Assembly (NCBI GenBank): GCA_963664605.1 | Contig: OY761536.1 | Span: 3,534,001 to 3,598,000, forward strand | Origin: JAHOYW01 sp963664605 | GTDB lineage: Bacteria; Verrucomicrobiota; Lentisphaeria; Victivallales; Victivallaceae | Reading direction: 5' to 3' | DNA: 64,000 nucleotides | Part shown: positions 62,055 through 64,000 of the stretch, in pieces | Position numbering within the stretch: the stretch's first letter is position 1 | Layout of the letters: every line of letters begins with the position of its first letter | The notes under the pieces: model-generated | Seen by the model: the letters and a program-made list of their open reading frames with translations, nothing else | The model's database searches: none | What the model was told of the DNA's origin: nothing | Position numbers and translations under genes: made by a program

Positions 62055-64000
62055 TTAACATATTTTCATTACAGACTCAGATGTTTTACTGCGCTTACAG
62101 GCATTTGCAGAAAATAATAATTGCGGAAAACCTTCTATGCCGAATTTTTCCGGCAAATCCTTGAGAATTCCAGTTACAGTACCGGAAAACTGCAATTCAA
62201 GGCGGTGCTTTCCTGATTTCATCTCTCCAATATGTATACCGTCCGGAGCCCAGGCACAAGTCCCCTTACATATGCCGTCGAGCCAGACTTCCGCGACACC
62301 ACTCCTGCCCGGCAACTCCAGTACCGCATTCGGTAAATCTTTCTTCAAATTAATATTTGTCGAAAATTCAAGCATGCCGCTGAAAAACGGATACCCGCAA
62401 GCAATACTGTCCAATGCGGCGGCCCGGTTCTTTTTCGGAGATAAAAGCCAGAAGTTATTTTTCCTGAAAGCAGTAAAACAACCAGCAATCAAAACAGTAG
62501 CAAAATCAGAATTATCATATTCAATAATCAGTTCATCTGACTGCACCTTCAATTGCAATAGACGATTGCTGTCATCATAAATAAAGCCGGGAACTCCTGT
62601 TTTTAAATCCGGTTTAACTCCATTTATATAAAGTGATCCGGCAAGCTTCTCCGCTTCTTCAGCTTCAAAGCATAAATAAAGCTCCTGAACACCTGGTTCC
62701 ATTTTGAACCTGGCTATATTCTGGTTGATCGGAATATGGTTAAGTTTTGCGGCGCTTACCTGCCAATTTTTGTTAAGGGTAATTTTACGGTCAGCAGTAG
62801 TTTTCTTTTGATTAACCGAATCCACCTGTGACATAAAGCTCCCCAAGGCAGGTAAGCTTAAATCCACACCATTACATCTTAAGTGAACAGATTTGTCAAG
62901 CATATTGACCAGAAAAAGCAGTTCATCTCCTGAATCATTTTCTCCACGATAAACAAATACATCTTCATTGTCTGTGCCGCTAATATCTACATCCGGCTTT
63001 AAAAGTTGTGCGAGATCCTGCAAAGCGCAATCCTTAAATCCGCCTATCCATTCCTGCTGTCCTGAAAACTCCAAAACAACAGGAGCTTTATCAACGGCAA
63101 GCAGTTCACCGCCCTGTAACGCATAACAGCTTAGTTTACCGGCACACGCTTTAGTTATATACTGAAGCGAGGGAATTATTATAGTGGAATATTCAGCACA
63201 ACCGCATTTTAATATACCATTATCGCATACCCAGTCAGTTGCATTATCTTCATCTATAAAATCAAATCCAATATGTGCCCGCATCAGAGTAGTCACAAGC
63301 TCAATATACTGCAATTCAACTTGTTCGTAATTACCGGAGCAAGCCCGTATAGAGGTTTGGGGCTTTAATACCGCAACTTTATTTTTCGGTCTGTATTCAC
63401 GCAGCAAAGCACAGCGGTTTTCAATATATTCAGTCATAATATTCCAATGCTTCCACAATCGCATACCCATAGCCAATGTTAGCCCCGTAGTATATTTGCG
63501 TGTGGATTCAAGAGAATACGAAAAACCATGATTGCAAAGCATATTGCACCCGGTAACCATCAGCCAGTCAGTCATATGTTTCGATTGTTCCAGGCTAAAA
63601 TTTTCATTACAACATGCGCCATACTCCACAAACACTTCGTTTTTTCCTTGCTGAGATGCAACAGATGACGCCATTTTGGTTCCCAAATTAAGCGCCATAT
63701 TGTTGCGGTCGCCAACCGTTTGAATAATCAAATCCGTTCCGGGAATATCAAAATTTTCCAAAAGCCGCGGGATACTGCCGACGTACATCATCTCTTCGTG
63801 CAGACATTCCTCCGGACTGACATGTCCGGTAAGCAAAAGATTATGCTCGCCGCACCACTTTTTCATTGGCACGATGTAGTTTTCACGAAACATGTCCGAG
63901 GTGATTTTGTGATAAGCATTTTTTACCGCACTGGACTCCGGAAAACTATCATCAAACAATTTTGGTAATATTTCGGTAAAAGCAGTATCATATTGCTGTT
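62055..64000 (-). CDS. Large glycoside-hydrolase-like protein (5' end cut by window edge)
   Basis: The frame is open to the right edge (it continues upstream as QQYDTAFTEILPKLFDDSFPESS), so the start is missing; at least 648 residues remain. The visible N-terminal part looks like the second half of a TIM-barrel (WCGEHNLLLTGHVSPEECLHEEMMYVGSIPRLLENFDIPGTDLI, NEVFVEYGACC, WLMVTGCNMLCNHGFSYS). This order is typical of large uncharacterised glycosyl hydrolases related to rhamnosidase GH106-like proteins. A C-terminal beta-galactosidase-type jelly roll follows (AVLELPGRSGVAEVWLDGICKGTCAWAP). No signal peptide can be judged. It heads the ribokinase pair. Confidence 0.75.
   Translation of the reverse strand, partial: QQYDTAFTEILPKLFDDSFPESSAVKNAYHKITSDMFRENYIVPMKKWCGEHNLLLTGHVSPEECLHEEMMYVGSIPRLLENFDIPGTDLIIQTVGDRNNMALNLGTKMASSVASQQGKNEVFVEYGACCNENFSLEQSKHMTDWLMVTGCNMLCNHGFSYSLESTRKYTTGLTLAMGMRLWKHWNIMTEYIENRCALLREYRPKNKVAVLKPQTSIRACSGNYEQVELQYIELVTTLMRAHIGFDFIDEDNATDWVCDNGILKCGCAEYSTIIIPSLQYITKACAGKLSCYALQGGELLAVDKAPVVLEFSGQQEWIGGFKDCALQDLAQLLKPDVDISGTDNEDVFVYRGENDSGDELLFLVNMLDKSVHLRCNGVDLSLPALGSFMSQVDSVNQKKTTADRKITLNKNWQVSAAKLNHIPINQNIARFKMEPGVQELYLCFEAEEAEKLAGSLYINGVKPDLKTGVPGFIYDDSNRLLQLKVQSDELIIEYDNSDFATVLIAGCFTAFRKNNFWLLSPKKNRAAALDSIACGYPFFSGMLEFSTNINLKKDLPNAVLELPGRSGVAEVWLDGICKGTCAWAPDGIHIGEMKSGKHRLELQFSGTVTGILKDLPEKFGIEGFPQLLFSANACKRSKTSESVMKIC

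Overview
The window looks like a chromosomal contig from a member of the Lentisphaerota (Victivallales-like) or a close relative in the PVC superphylum. This is inferred from gene content: three type II pseudopilin-like proteins with the H-X9-DG style architecture lying beside glycoside hydrolases, two tandem DUF4838 proteins, a GntR regulator fused to a solute-binding protein, a GreA domain on a very long N-terminal extension, and many Gfo/Idh, LacI and carbohydrate genes. No rRNA is present; one tRNA-Arg(TCT) is.

Layout. 1-8.6 kb (mostly minus strand): two metallophosphoesterases, a MarR regulator, an N-epsilon-acetyl-beta-lysine operon (lysine 2,3-aminomutase, polar amino-acid ABC transporter, beta-lysine acetyltransferase), and a GreA-domain protein. 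8.6-14 kb: a repeat-rich accessory region with one small membrane protein, hairpin repeats, a 3-copy 91-bp tandem repeat, a 135-bp imperfect palindrome and a low-G+C restriction cassette (C5 methyltransferase, PD-(D/E)XK nuclease, Vsr-like nuclease). The cassette is bracketed by two inverted copies of a three-hairpin element whose first stem covaries. 14-20.5 kb: mutL, a TPR protein, an oligopeptide-type ABC ATPase, a candidate structured small RNA, a Gfo/Idh oxidoreductase and its LacI regulator with two perfect operators. 20.7-24.9 kb (plus strand): DUF4404, a Tim44/zinc-ribbon/TerB-like protein, a tRNA-dihydrouridine synthase, and a probably highly expressed pseudopilin.

24.9-44.6 kb is housekeeping and envelope: miaB, proB, a large membrane Ser/Thr kinase, the start of an exopolysaccharide locus (CpsB-like phosphatase, BY-kinase/Wzz, CapD-like dehydratase), a secreted repeat protein, the S-adenosylmethionine cycle (metK, adenosine kinase, ahcY), a lipoprotein, a nucleotidase-like HAD protein and valS.

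44.7-64 kb, all minus strand except the tRNA, is a carbohydrate-degradation island: alpha/alpha-toroid and jelly-roll glycosidase-like proteins, a LamG protein, a beta-helix pectate-lyase-like protein, two DUF4838 proteins, two pseudopilins, a ribokinase, a GntR/solute-binding fusion and a LacI regulator. One DUF4838 gene is split into two frames joined exactly at an A AAA AAG slippery heptamer, so it is either a frameshift mutation/assembly error or a programmed -1 frameshift.

The most unusual observations are the covarying hairpin elements around the restriction cassette, the slippery-site DUF4838 gene, the candidate small RNA at 17.9-18.1 kb and the GntR-SBP one-component regulator with its own palindrome. 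All functional calls come from reading the sequence and recalled family motifs; no search was run.
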